64,000 nucleotides of DNA, taken from contig JAACZV010000023.1 in assembly GCA_009996515.1 (NCBI GenBank), positions 1 to 64,000 on the forward strand. Reading direction: 5' to 3'. Of the stretch, positions 41,288-49,697 are shown in pieces. The notes under the pieces are model-generated. The model saw nothing but the letters and a program-made list of their open reading frames with translations, made no database searches and was not told where the DNA came from. Each line of letters begins with the position of its first letter. The stretch's first letter is position 1. This stretch comes from Comamonadaceae bacterium. GTDB lineage: Bacteria; Pseudomonadota; Gammaproteobacteria; Burkholderiales; Burkholderiaceae_C. The position numbers were made by a program, and so were the translations under genes.

Positions 41288-42370
41288 ATGGCAACTGACC
41301 GTGCCTGGGCCGCGACCCGCAAAGGCCTGTTCGAACTGCGTCGCCGCGGCGGCCCGAATGGCCGCTGGCAGGTGGAGCGGCTCAGCTTCGTCGCCGACCC
41401 GGTCACCATGCTGCTGCCGCCCGACGCCTCGGGCCATATGCTGGCCGGCCTCAACCTCGGCCACTTCGGCCCCAAGCTGCACGCCAGCGACGACGCCGGC
41501 CAGAGCTGGCGCGAGGTGGCCGCGCCCAGCTTCCCCCCGCAGCCGCCCGAGGCCGAGGGGCCGGCGTGGAAGCTGGAGCAGGTGTTCGCGCTGGAGCGCG
41601 CCGGCGACGCGATCTGGTGCGGCAGCATGCCCGGCGGGCTGTTCGTCAGCCGCGACCGCGGCGAGTCCTGGCGGCTGGACGAGACGCTGTGGCGCGACCC
41701 GCGGCGCCTGCAATGGGTGGGCGGCGGCACGGCGGTGCCGGCCCTGCATTCCATCTGCCCCCACCCGACCCGGCCGCAGGAGCTGCTGGTCGGCGTCTCC
41801 TGCGGCGGCGCCTGGCGCACCACCGATGGCGGCCAGACCTGGGGCCTGCGCGCCAAGGGCATGCGCGCCGACTTCATGCCGCCCGAGCTGGCGGGCGACG
41901 AGAACTCGCAAGACCCCCACCTCATCGTGCGCTGCCGCGACGCGCCCGACGTGCTCTGGTGCCAGCATCACTGCGGCATCTTCCGCTCGGTCGACAACGG
42001 CGCCAGCTGGCAGGCGGTGGTGGCCCAGCCGTCCAGCTTCGGCTTCGCCGTCGCGGCCCATCCCGCCGACGCGCAGACGGCCTGGTTCGTGCCGGCCGTG
42101 AAGGACGAGCGCCGCATCCCGGTCGACGCCGCGCTGTGCGTGACCCGCACCCGCGACGGCGGCCAGACCTTCGAGACCTTGCGAGACGGCCTGCCGCAAC
42201 AGCATTGCTACGACCTGGTGTTCCGCCATGGGCTGGCGGTGGACGAGGCCGGCGAGCAGCTGATGATGGGCTCGACGACCGGCGGCCTCTGGGCCAGCGG
42301 CGACGCGGGCGACAGCTGGCAGGCCATCCCGGCCCGCCTGCCGCCGGTTTACGCCGTCAAGTTCGGCTGA
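41288..42370 (+). CDS. Asp-box (BNR/sialidase-like) beta-propeller protein paired with MoaD-like gene
   Basis: The 360-residue soluble protein has six Asp-box motifs of the SxDxGxxW type (SDDAGQSW, SRDRGESW, TDGGQTW, SVDNGASW, TRDGGQTF, SGDAGDSW), spaced as in a six-bladed propeller. There is no signal peptide, so it is cytoplasmic, unlike secreted sialidases. Conserved-looking Cys and His residues (SICPHPTRPQ, LWCQHHCGIF) could bind metal or form a catalytic site. The sialidase catalytic arginine triad is not evident. It is translated directly behind the MoaD-like gene and overlaps the convergent PPK2 by 14 bases. The function is unknown. Confidence 0.75.
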   Translation: MATDRAWAATRKGLFELRRRGGPNGRWQVERLSFVADPVTMLLPPDASGHMLAGLNLGHFGPKLHASDDAGQSWREVAAPSFPPQPPEAEGPAWKLEQVFALERAGDAIWCGSMPGGLFVSRDRGESWRLDETLWRDPRRLQWVGGGTAVPALHSICPHPTRPQELLVGVSCGGAWRTTDGGQTWGLRAKGMRADFMPPELAGDENSQDPHLIVRCRDAPDVLWCQHHCGIFRSVDNGASWQAVVAQPSSFGFAVAAHPADAQTAWFVPAVKDERRIPVDAALCVTRTRDGGQTFETLRDGLPQQHCYDLVFRHGLAVDEAGEQLMMGSTTGGLWASGDAGDSWQAIPARLPPVYAVKFG

Positions 42371-43226
42371 GCTTGTTGCGGATGGCGGCCAGTTCGCCGG
42401 CGTCCAGCGCAGGCGGCGGGTAGCTCAGCTTCAGCGCCGTCAGCGCGTCGACGATGACCTGCGACACGATGAGGCGGGCATTGCGCTTGTCGTCGGCCGG
42501 CACGGCGTACCAGGGCGCATGCGCGCTGCTGGTGGCGGCCAGCGCCTCGCCATAGGCCCGCATGTACTGGGGCCACAGCTCGCGCTCGGCCATGTCGTCG
42601 GCGCTGAACTTCCAGTTCTTGGCCGGGTCGTCCAGCCGTGCGAGCAGGCGGCGGCGCTGCTCCTGCTTGGACAGGTGCAGGAAGAACTTGATGACCCGCG
42701 TGCCGTTGCGATGCAGGTGCCGTTCCAGGCCGTTGATGGACTCGTAGCGCTCGGCCCAGATCCTGGGCGCCTTCGCCGCCTCCCGGGGCAGCGACTGCGC
42801 CTTCAGGATCTCGGGGTGGGCGCGCACGATCAGCACCTCTTCGTAATAGGAGCGGTTGAAGATGCCGATGCGGCCGCGCTCGGGCAGGCATTGGGTGGTG
42901 CGCCACAGGAAGTCATGGTCCAGCTCCTGGGCGCTGGGATGCTTGAAGCTGAACACCTGGCAGCCCTGCGGGTTCACGCCCGACATCACGTGCTTGATGA
43001 TGCCGTCCTTGCCGGCCGCATCCATGGCCTGGAAGATCAGCAGCAGCGCGTAGCGGTTGTGGGCATAGAGCAGGTCTTGCAGCCGGCTCAGGTGCTGCAC
43101 CTGGGCGTCCAGCTGCTGGCGATAGTCGGCCTCGTCGCGGTACAGCGGCGCGACGGCCGTGGGCCGGTGCTTGAGCTGCAGCTTCTGGCCGGGCTCGATG
43201 CGGTAGGGGCGGGTGTCGATGTCCAT
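42357..43226 (-). CDS. Polyphosphate kinase 2-family protein (second copy)
   Basis: The 289-residue product has the PPK2 core: LLIFQAMDAAGKDGIIKHVM (Walker A), GIFNRSYYEEVLIVRAHPEI (Walker B region) and a lid region NWKFSADDMAERELWPQYMRAYGEALA, ending WYAVPADDKRNARLIVSQVIV. The leader IEPGQKLQLKHRPTAVAPLY and the KHVMSGVNPQGCQVFSF segment are more like class III PPK2 enzymes, which phosphorylate both AMP and ADP from polyphosphate, than like the PPK2 at 8884. The class is inferred. Its 3' end overlaps the propeller gene. Confidence 0.88.
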   Translation of the reverse strand: MDIDTRPYRIEPGQKLQLKHRPTAVAPLYRDEADYRQQLDAQVQHLSRLQDLLYAHNRYALLLIFQAMDAAGKDGIIKHVMSGVNPQGCQVFSFKHPSAQELDHDFLWRTTQCLPERGRIGIFNRSYYEEVLIVRAHPEILKAQSLPREAAKAPRIWAERYESINGLERHLHRNGTRVIKFFLHLSKQEQRRRLLARLDDPAKNWKFSADDMAERELWPQYMRAYGEALAATSSAHAPWYAVPADDKRNARLIVSQVIVDALTALKLSYPPPALDAGELAAIRNKLSRT

Positions 43227-43287
43227 GGGGGCGGGCTCCCGATGCAGGCTCAGGCGCAGCCTAGCGCCAGCGGGCGGGGCTTGGCCG

Positions 43288-43983
43288 TCATGACCGGCGA
43301 TCCTCCTCCCAACCGGCGCCCGGCGGCGCTTCCAGCGCCAGCGTCGAACCCAGCAACGGATGCCGGAACTGCAGCCGGTGGGCATGCAACCACAGCCGCT
43401 GCCGGCCCAGAAAGGCCGCGACGGCGCGGTTCAGCGGGCCCTTGCCATGGGTGGCGTCGCCCAGGATGGGGTGGGCCAGATGCTTGAGGTGGCGGCGGAT
43501 CTGGTGGCGGCGGCCCTGCAGCGGCTCGGCCTCCAGCAGCGCGACGCGGGTCGTCGCGAAGCGCGGATCGGTGACGAGCGGCCATTCGCGGCGCGCCAGC
43601 ACGCGCCAGCGCGTCCGCGCCTCCAGCAGCGGCTGGCCGGTGGACGGCAGCTCCGGGTCGCGCGCCAGCGGATGGTCGACGAGGCCTTCATCCCCGGCCG
43701 GCCAGCCGCGCACCCACGCCAGGTAGCGCTTGTGCATCCGGCCCTGCTCGAACATCGCGCCCAGCAGCGCGGCGACCTCGGGCGACAGCGCGAACAGCAG
43801 CACGCCGGAGGTGCCGCGGTCCAGCCGGTGCACGGGCCACACCGGCCGGCCGAGCTGGTCGCGCAGTTGCTGCAGCGCGGCCTCGTCCTCATGTGCCGCG
43901 AGCTGGGTGCGGTGGACCAGCAGGCCCGGCGGCTTGTCGATGGCGACGAGGTGCTCGTCCAGATGCAGCAGGGCCAGCGTCAA
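43288..43983 (-). CDS. truC: tRNA pseudouridine(65) synthase TruC-like
   Basis: The 231-residue product is an RluA-family pseudouridine synthase. The catalytic aspartate lies in PVHRLDRGTSGVLLFALS, the start LDEHLVAIDKPPGLLVHRT matches TruC, and GRRHQIRRHLKHLAHPILGD binds RNA. TruC modifies U65 of some tRNAs. The N-terminal S4 domain of RluC/D types is missing, which supports TruC. The start overlaps the stop of the YchJ-like gene (ATGA), so the two are cotranscribed. Confidence 0.85.
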   Translation of the reverse strand: MTLALLHLDEHLVAIDKPPGLLVHRTQLAAHEDEAALQQLRDQLGRPVWPVHRLDRGTSGVLLFALSPEVAALLGAMFEQGRMHKRYLAWVRGWPAGDEGLVDHPLARDPELPSTGQPLLEARTRWRVLARREWPLVTDPRFATTRVALLEAEPLQGRRHQIRRHLKHLAHPILGDATHGKGPLNRAVAAFLGRQRLWLHAHRLQFRHPLLGSTLALEAPPGAGWEEDRRS

Positions 43984-44378
43984 GCGAGCTCACCGTCCAC
44001 GTAGAACCATTCGCCGTTCTCGCGCACGAAGCGGCTGACCTCGTGCAGCCGGTGGGCCCGTCCGCCCAGCTTGCTGCGTGCGACGAACTCGACGCTGCCG
44101 TGGTCGGCGTCCTGCAGGGCGCTGCGCTTCACGTCCAGGCCCAGCCATTTCAGGCCCGGCTCGGGCGGCTCCAGCTCGGCGGGGCGGGTGCTGGCGTGCC
44201 AGCTGGCGAGCAGGTAGTCGCGCCGGTCGAGCACGAAGGCGGCATAGCGCGAGCGCATCAGCGCCTCGGGCGTGGGGGCGGTCAGTCCCAGGCCGGCGGC
44301 ATGCGCGGCGTGCAGCGCGCCGCAGCAGCCGGCGTAGGTGGCCGATCGGCCGCAGGGGCAGGGGGAGTCGGTGGACAT
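43980..44378 (-). CDS. ychJ: YchJ/UPF0225 family SEC-C motif protein
   Basis: The 132-residue protein starts with a SEC-C-like zinc motif (SPCPCGRSATYAGCCG), followed by PEALMRSRYAAFVLDRRDYLLASWH and the end VSRFVRENGEWFYVDGE, the pattern of YchJ. The function is not established. The start MSTDSPCPCG at 44378 is preferred because the motif is N-terminal in the family. It overlaps truC by four bases. Confidence 0.85.
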   Translation of the reverse strand: MSTDSPCPCGRSATYAGCCGALHAAHAAGLGLTAPTPEALMRSRYAAFVLDRRDYLLASWHASTRPAELEPPEPGLKWLGLDVKRSALQDADHGSVEFVARSKLGGRAHRLHEVSRFVRENGEWFYVDGELA

Positions 44379-44403
44379 GGCCGGCACTGTAAGCCGCGGC
44401 GGT

Positions 44404-44417
44404 TTGATCCGCCTCAA
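44404..44417 (+). promoter_or_regulatory. FNR/Anr-like box upstream of hsp20
   Basis: TTGAT-CCGC-CTCAA matches TTGAT-N4-ATCAA at nine of ten positions. Its centre is about 81 bases upstream of the hsp20 ATG, which allows activation from -41.5 with a leader of about 40 bases. Confidence 0.5.
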
Positions 44418-44491
44418 GGCGGGCCGGCCGCCGCGGCGCAAGCATGGACGCACGGGGCGCCATCGCGTCCCGTCCAGAAAGGAGTCCGTCC

Positions 44492-44920
44492 ATGAGTGAC
44501 TTGCCTTCCGTGCGCAGCAGCTTGTTCGATGACTTGCTGCGCGATTTCGCGCCGGGCTATTTCGTGCGCCCGCTGCATGGTGACCCGCTGCCCCAGCAGA
44601 TCAAGGTCGATGTGAAGGAGAACGCCGACGGCTTCGTCGTGCATGCCGAGATCGCCGGCGTGGCCAAGGACGACATCCATGTCGCCATCGACGGTCCCGT
44701 CGTGTCCGTCAGCGCCGAGGTCAGGCAGCATGACGAGAAAAGCGAGGACGACCGCGTGCTGCGCAGCGAGCGCTACTTCGGCTCGGTGTCGCGCAGCCTC
44801 AGGCTGCCGGCCGACGTGGATGAAGCGCGCGCCGTCGCGAAGTACAGCGATGGCGTGCTGACGCTGACGCTGCCCAAGAAGGCGCCGGCCCAGGGCGCCC
44901 GCAGGCTGCGCATCGACTGA
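44492..44920 (+). CDS. Hsp20/alpha-crystallin small heat-shock protein
   Basis: The 142-residue protein has the alpha-crystallin domain: IKVDVKENADGFVVHAEIAG, VAKDDIHVAIDGPVVSVSAE, a loop, SERYFGSVSRSLRLPADVDE and the end KYSDGVLTLTLPKKAP (GVLTL motif). It is a chaperone that holds unfolded proteins. AAAGGAGT precedes the start as strong ribosome-binding site. An FNR-like box upstream suggests induction at low oxygen rather than only by heat. Confidence 0.9.
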   Translation: MSDLPSVRSSLFDDLLRDFAPGYFVRPLHGDPLPQQIKVDVKENADGFVVHAEIAGVAKDDIHVAIDGPVVSVSAEVRQHDEKSEDDRVLRSERYFGSVSRSLRLPADVDEARAVAKYSDGVLTLTLPKKAPAQGARRLRID

Positions 44921-45046
44921 GTCTGGCCGTGCCTATCCAGGGCCGGCACCGGGCCGGGCATCGCCCCGTTGAGGGCGGGTGATCGCTTTCGGCCGTCTTG
45001 TCGCCAGGCGGCTACGCTGCGGGCTTCATCGCAACGGAGGTGTGGC

Positions 45047-45316
45047 TTGGGCATCGTGGTGTATTGGCTGGAAGGCCAGGGCGAGGCGGCCGGTCCGGTC
45101 TGCCAGCTCTTCGGCAGCGCGGAGCTGACGCAGGCCCTGGCCTGCGCCGAGGACAGGCGCAGGCAGGGGCATCGTCACGTCAGCATCTCCACCGAGCTGG
45201 AAGACCATGTCGGCGCACCCGGCGTGGCGGCGGTGGAAGGCGGCAGGACGCCGGACGGCCAGCCCTATGACTGGTCCAAGGCCGGGCGGGCCGGCAAGGT
45301 GCGCCGCGGCCGTTGA
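45047..45316 (+). CDS. Small conserved protein of unknown function
   Basis: The 89-residue product reads MGIVVYWLEGQGEAAGPVCQ, then ALACAEDRRRQGHRHVSIST and DGQPYDWSKAGRAGKVRRGR with a basic tail. The likely start is TTG at 45047, which has GGAGG 7 bases upstream; no in-frame ATG fits. I do not recognise a family with known function. The composition of folded middle and basic C-terminus suggests a small cytoplasmic, perhaps nucleic-acid-associated protein. Confidence 0.55.
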   Translation: MGIVVYWLEGQGEAAGPVCQLFGSAELTQALACAEDRRRQGHRHVSISTELEDHVGAPGVAAVEGGRTPDGQPYDWSKAGRAGKVRRGR

Positions 45317-45345
45317 GACTGGCGCGCGCCGGTCGACGCATGGCG

Positions 45346-45435
45346 GGTCGAGCGCCGGGCCGCCCCAGGCCGGCCCGTCCGGGCGATGTGCTGGCCGGTC
45401 AACCCGGCCAGCAGGGCAAGACTGGGCGAGGGGCG
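45346..45435 (-). repeat. Degenerate palindromic repeat copy C
   Basis: It contains GAGCGCCGGGCCGCCCC and GGCCGGCCCG, then GCGATGTGC and GAGGGGC in the same order as copy A, but lacks the GTCCCC hairpin and the SPEGTAM core; a different hairpin (CTGGCCGGT...) takes the middle. It begins 8 bases after the stop of the minus-strand DUF481 gene. Confidence 0.55.
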
Positions 45436-45442
45436 CCGTTCC

Positions 45443-46186
45443 TCAGAACTTGTAGCCGAAACCCACGGTCAGCAGGTTCTCGGTCTTCTTCAGGCCCTCG
45501 GGCACCTCGCTGTTGTAGCGGCTGGACAGGCCGGTGTTGAGCGTCCAGCCGCCGCTGATCTGCGTGGCCAGGCCGGCGTCGAAGTTCACCCGCGTGCCGA
45601 GGTCGCCGCTGCCGGGGTAGTAGGTCAGGCGCTGGTTCAGCGTCGTGGTCTCGCTGAGCTTGTGCCTGGACTCCTCGCCCAGCAGTGCCTGCGCGCCGTT
45701 GTCCCGCGTGCCGTCGATGAAACGGGTGTCGGTGTAGCCCACGCCACCGAACAGCTTGACGCTGTGGTGCTCGTCGCGCAGCAGGTGATAGCCCAGGCCG
45801 CCGTTCAGGTTGTAGCGGTCGCGCACGCCGGCGCCGGCCCGGTCGGTCTCGCCCTCCGCGGCGCCGAGGGCGAACCAGTCGGTGCCGAGGTTGAATTCGT
45901 AGCGGCCGCCCAGGCGCAGCAGGTCGGCGGTGGTGGTCTTCACGCCGTCCACCTTGGCGCGGCCGTAGTTGCCGACGCCGTAAAGGCTGATCTTGTCCTG
46001 CGCGGTGGCGCGGCTGGTGTTGGCGTTGGCCGACAGCGTCATACTGTCGTGGTTGCCGCTGGACAGGGCGCCGCCCAGGCTGGCATCGCCATGCCACAGG
46101 CCGTCCGGCTGGTCCTGGGCCAGGGCCGCCAGCGGCGCGGCGAGGGCGAGGGCGGCCGCTGCCGCGGCGAGGGAGTTTCGATACAT
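45443..46186 (-). CDS. DUF481 (YdiY-like) outer-membrane protein
   Basis: The 247-residue product has a signal peptide (MYRNSLAAAAAALALAAPLA...ALA) and then alternating beta strands ending in the aromatic GFGYKF, typical of an outer-membrane barrel. Segments such as WHGDASLGGALSSGNHDSMT and YNLNGGLGYHLLRDEHHSVK match DUF481 proteins, which are salt-induced in some species. The function is unknown. It is divergent from uvrD across 183 bases. The much longer frame upstream is antisense to uvrD and is not real. Confidence 0.85.
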   Translation of the reverse strand: MYRNSLAAAAAALALAAPLAALAQDQPDGLWHGDASLGGALSSGNHDSMTLSANANTSRATAQDKISLYGVGNYGRAKVDGVKTTTADLLRLGGRYEFNLGTDWFALGAAEGETDRAGAGVRDRYNLNGGLGYHLLRDEHHSVKLFGGVGYTDTRFIDGTRDNGAQALLGEESRHKLSETTTLNQRLTYYPGSGDLGTRVNFDAGLATQISGGWTLNTGLSSRYNSEVPEGLKKTENLLTVGFGYKF

Positions 46187-46369
46187 GGGAGTACTCCTGG
46201 TGCAAAGAGAAATCCCCAACGGGTGGCGTCGGGGATGGGTGACCGTGCCGCGGGCCAGTGGCCCGGCCGTCACGCGGCCATGCTGCCATGAAACTAGGGT
46301 TTCCACCCGGTAAAGACCGGTGCGGCGGGCCGGGCGGGGGCCGAAGAGGCGGCTCCTTAAAATGCGTCG

Positions 46370-48736
46370 ATGACCCCCGCGCCAGACGCTGCTGCACTGC
46401 ACAGTCCCCTTCTCAAGAATCTCAATCCCGAGCAGCTCGCCGCCGTCACGGCGGCCCCGGAACCCGCGCTGATCCTGGCCGGCGCCGGCTCGGGCAAGAC
46501 CCGCGTGCTGACCACCCGCATCGCCTGGCTGCTGCAGACGGGCCAGGTCAGCCCCGGCGGCATCATGGCCGTCACGTTCACGAACAAGGCCGCCAAGGAG
46601 ATGCTGGCGCGGCTGTCCACCATGCTGCCCTTCAATGTGCGCGGCATGTGGATAGGCACCTTCCACGGCCTGTGCAACCGCTTCCTGCGCGCGCACTGGA
46701 AGCTCGCCAACCTGCCGCAGGCCTTCCAGATCCTGGACGCCAGCGACACCACCTCGGCCGTGAAGCGCGTCATCAAGGCCATGAACCTGGACGAGGAGCG
46801 CTTCGTGCCCAAGCAGGTCGGCTGGTTCATCGCCGGCTGCAAGGAAGAGGCCTTGCGACCCGGCGACGTGGAGCAGCGCGACGACCAGACGAAGAAGCTG
46901 GTCGAGATCTACGCCAACTACGAGGACCAGTGCCAGCGCGAGGGCGTGGTGGACTTCGCCGAGCTGATGCTGCGCTCTTACGAGCTGCTGCGCGACCACC
47001 CGGCCGTGCGCGAGCACTATCAGCAGCGCTTCCGCCACATCCTCGTCGACGAGTTCCAGGACACCAACAAGCTGCAGTACGCCTGGCTGAAGATGTTCGC
47101 GCCGCCGGGCCGCGATCAAGGGCAGAGCATCCTGGCCGTGGGCGACGACGACCAGAGCATCTACGCCTTCCGCGGCGCGCGCGTCGGCAACATGGCCGAC
47201 TTCGAGCGCGAGTACCGCGTCAAGAAGGTCATCAAGCTGGAGCAGAACTACCGCAGCTTCGGCCACATCCTGGACGCCGCCAACGAGCTGATCAGCCGCA
47301 ACACGCAGCGCCTGGGCAAGACGCTGCGCACCGAGGCCGGCCAGGGCGAGCCCATCCGCGTGCAGGAGGCGCCCAGCGACTTCGCCGAGGCGCAGTGGCT
47401 GATCGAGGAGATCCAGCAACTGCACCGCGGCGGGCTGGACCGCCAGGAGATCGCTGTGCTGTACCGCAGCAATGCCCAGTCGCGCGTCATCGAGTCGGCG
47501 CTGTTCAACTCGGGCATCCCTTACCGCGTCTACGGCGGCCTGCGCTTCTTCGAGCGCGCCGAGGTCAAGCATGCGCTGGCCTATCTGCGATTGCTGGAGA
47601 ACCCCAACGACGACACCAGCTTCCTGCGCGTCGTCAACTTTCCGACGCGCGGCATCGGCGCCAAGACGCTGGAGAACCTGCAGGACGCCGCCAAGGCCTC
47701 CGGCCGCAGCCTCTACCAGAGCGTGAGCGCGATCCCGGGCAAGGGCGGTGCCAACCTGCTGGCGTTCACCCACCTCATCGACTCCACGCGCAACCTGACC
47801 CAGGGCATGACGCTGCGCGAGATCATCGAGCAGGTGCTGGAGACCTCGGGCCTGCTGGACTTCTACCGCACCGACAAGGACGGCGCCGAGCGGCTGGAGA
47901 ACCTGGACGAGCTGGTCAACGCGGCCGAGGCCTTCGTCATGCAGGAGGGCTTCGGCAAGAACGCCGTGGGCCTGCCGGTCGACGAGGTGGCCCCGCCGCT
48001 GACCGCCGCGGGTGCACCCGGCGCCGTGCCCGATGCCGAAACCGGCGAGATCATGTCGCCGCTGGTGGCCTTCCTGACGCATGCCTCGCTGGAGGCGGGC
48101 GACAACCAGGCCCAGGCCGGCCAGGACGCCGTGCAGCTGATGACCGTGCACTCGGCCAAGGGCCTGGAGTTCGACGCGGTCTTCATCACGGGCCTGGAAG
48201 AGGGTCTGTTCCCGCACGAGAACGCGATGTCCGACCACGACGGGCTGGAGGAGGAGCGGCGGCTGATGTATGTCGCTATCACGCGGGCGCGCAAGAAGCT
48301 GTCCCTGAGCTTCTGCCAGACCCGCATGCTGCACGGCCAGACGCGCTACCACGTCAAGAGCCGCTTCCTCGACGAGCTGCCGGAGGACAGCCTGAAGTGG
48401 CTGACGCCGCGCAACCAGGGTTTCGGCTCGGGCTATGCGCGCGAGTACCAGCAGGCCTGGGAGCGCGGCACCGGCCTCAAGGGCATGGTAGGCGCAGGCC
48501 GCGTCGAGAAAGCGGCCTGGGTGGAGCCGCCGGTGCCGGCCAGCATGCGGCAGAAAGTCTCCGAGGAGCATGGCGGCCTGCGCGTCGGCAAGGGCGTGTT
48601 CCACAACAAGTTCGGCGAAGGCGTGCTGCTGACGCTGGAGGGCACGGGCACGGACGCGCGCGCGCAGGTGAACTTCGGCCGCCACGGCACCAAGTGGCTG
48701 GCGCTGTCGGTGGCCAAGCTCACGCCCATCGACTGA
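46370..48736 (+). CDS. uvrD: DNA helicase UvrD
   Basis: The 788-residue superfamily IA helicase has Q-motif LNPEQLAAVTA, Walker A ILAGAGSGKTRVL, motif Ia VTFTNKAAKEM, Walker B HILVDEFQDTN, GDDDQSIYAFRGA (III), the VEQNYRSF-type segment and motif V/VI (TVHSAKGLEFDAVF, RLMYVAITRARKKL). It unwinds DNA 3' to 5' in nucleotide-excision and mismatch repair. A TAAAAT element ends 7 bases before the ATG, suggesting a very short leader or a leaderless transcript. No LexA box precedes it. Its stop is followed by repeat copy D. Confidence 0.95.
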   Translation: MTPAPDAAALHSPLLKNLNPEQLAAVTAAPEPALILAGAGSGKTRVLTTRIAWLLQTGQVSPGGIMAVTFTNKAAKEMLARLSTMLPFNVRGMWIGTFHGLCNRFLRAHWKLANLPQAFQILDASDTTSAVKRVIKAMNLDEERFVPKQVGWFIAGCKEEALRPGDVEQRDDQTKKLVEIYANYEDQCQREGVVDFAELMLRSYELLRDHPAVREHYQQRFRHILVDEFQDTNKLQYAWLKMFAPPGRDQGQSILAVGDDDQSIYAFRGARVGNMADFEREYRVKKVIKLEQNYRSFGHILDAANELISRNTQRLGKTLRTEAGQGEPIRVQEAPSDFAEAQWLIEEIQQLHRGGLDRQEIAVLYRSNAQSRVIESALFNSGIPYRVYGGLRFFERAEVKHALAYLRLLENPNDDTSFLRVVNFPTRGIGAKTLENLQDAAKASGRSLYQSVSAIPGKGGANLLAFTHLIDSTRNLTQGMTLREIIEQVLETSGLLDFYRTDKDGAERLENLDELVNAAEAFVMQEGFGKNAVGLPVDEVAPPLTAAGAPGAVPDAETGEIMSPLVAFLTHASLEAGDNQAQAGQDAVQLMTVHSAKGLEFDAVFITGLEEGLFPHENAMSDHDGLEEERRLMYVAITRARKKLSLSFCQTRMLHGQTRYHVKSRFLDELPEDSLKWLTPRNQGFGSGYAREYQQAWERGTGLKGMVGAGRVEKAAWVEPPVPASMRQKVSEEHGGLRVGKGVFHNKFGEGVLLTLEGTGTDARAQVNFGRHGTKWLALSVAKLTPID

Positions 48737-48739
48737 GCA

Positions 48740-48820
48740 TCGCCCGCCCCTCGGGCAGCGACCGGACCCGCCGGCGTTCAGCGCGGCGGGGTGGGGCGAA
48801 GCGGGGCGAGGGGAAGCGTT
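48740..48820 (-). repeat. Degenerate palindromic repeat copy D
   Basis: The gap between uvrD and the convergent methyltransferase holds CATCGCCCG, CCCCTCGGG, CGTTCAGCG and GGGGCGAGGGG in the order of copy A, without the second half or the core ORF. It ends at the methyltransferase stop codon. Confidence 0.5.
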
Positions 48821-48821
48821 C

Positions 48822-49634
48822 TCAGCGACCGACGATGATGATGTGGGCCTGCATCAGCGTGTCGATGGCGCCGGCGCCGAAGCGCTCGCTGATGGCCTGG
48901 GCGACATGGGCCGTCAGCGCCGCCAGGCGGCCGGGCGCGCGGGCCTCGATCTCGCCGCGCAGCGGCGTGCCCTGGCAATAGCCCAGGGCCGGGCCGGCCG
49001 GCGACTCGGCGCAGGCCCGCAGCGGCAGCGTGATGAGGTCGGCCTCGTGCGCGAAGCCGCCCAGTGCCAGGTCGGCGCGGATCTGCTCGACCTCGTGATA
49101 GCCGTGCGGCGTGCGGGCCATGAAGCGCGGCGGGTCGTCCGGGAAGGCCTGGGCCAGCGCATCGGTGACCGTCGCGGCCAGCTCGTTGCTGTCGATATGG
49201 TCCCAGACGTTGAACAGCAAGAAGCCGTCCGGCTTGAGCACGCGGCGGATCTCGGCGTAAGCCTGCGGCCGGTCGGGGAAGAACATCGCGCCGAACTGGC
49301 AGGCCACCAGGTCGAAGCTGGCGTCGGCGAAGGGCAGGGCCATGGCGTCGGCCTGCCGCCACTGCACGGGCCGGGCGGTGTCCAGCGCCATGGCCAGCTC
49401 CAGCATGGCGGGGTTCAGGTCGGTCGCGACGAGGCGGGCCGGGGCCGGCAGCTCGGCCGCCAGGCGGCGCGTCAGCACGCCGGTGCCGGCGGCGATCTCC
49501 AGCACCGCGCCCGGCTGCAGCGCGGCCGCGCGCGCCGCCAGGTCCACCGCGTAGGGCTGGAAGATCAGCGGCACCATGTAGCGCTCGTAGAGCTGGGGGA
49601 TGGAGCCCGTGAACCCCCGGTCGGCTGCGTCCAT
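48822..49634 (-). CDS. Class I SAM-dependent methyltransferase
   Basis: The 270-residue product has a Rossmann-type methyltransferase domain: AVLEIAAGTGVLTRRLA (SAM motif I), VATDLNPAMLELAM, ADAMALPFADASFDLVACQF (motifs II and III) and RVLKPDGFLLFNVWD. It resembles UbiE-type small-molecule methyltransferases, but the substrate is not evident. The start MDAADRGFTG at 49634 is preferred; the longer frame runs into the divergent thioesterase gene. Confidence 0.85.
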   Translation of the reverse strand: MDAADRGFTGSIPQLYERYMVPLIFQPYAVDLAARAAALQPGAVLEIAAGTGVLTRRLAAELPAPARLVATDLNPAMLELAMALDTARPVQWRQADAMALPFADASFDLVACQFGAMFFPDRPQAYAEIRRVLKPDGFLLFNVWDHIDSNELAATVTDALAQAFPDDPPRFMARTPHGYHEVEQIRADLALGGFAHEADLITLPLRACAESPAGPALGYCQGTPLRGEIEARAPGRLAALTAHVAQAISERFGAGAIDTLMQAHIIIVGR

Positions 49635-49697
49635 GGGCCGATTCTGCGGCGGTGCTAGGCTCGCCGCCGCCTGCTTCGCAAATCCTTGCAAACCGCC

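Noticed and set aside
45443-48685. A 1080-codon open frame on the minus strand across uvrD
   Set aside because: It is the antisense shadow of uvrD in high-GC sequence joined to the real DUF481 gene; only the last 247 codons have a signal peptide and protein-like composition.
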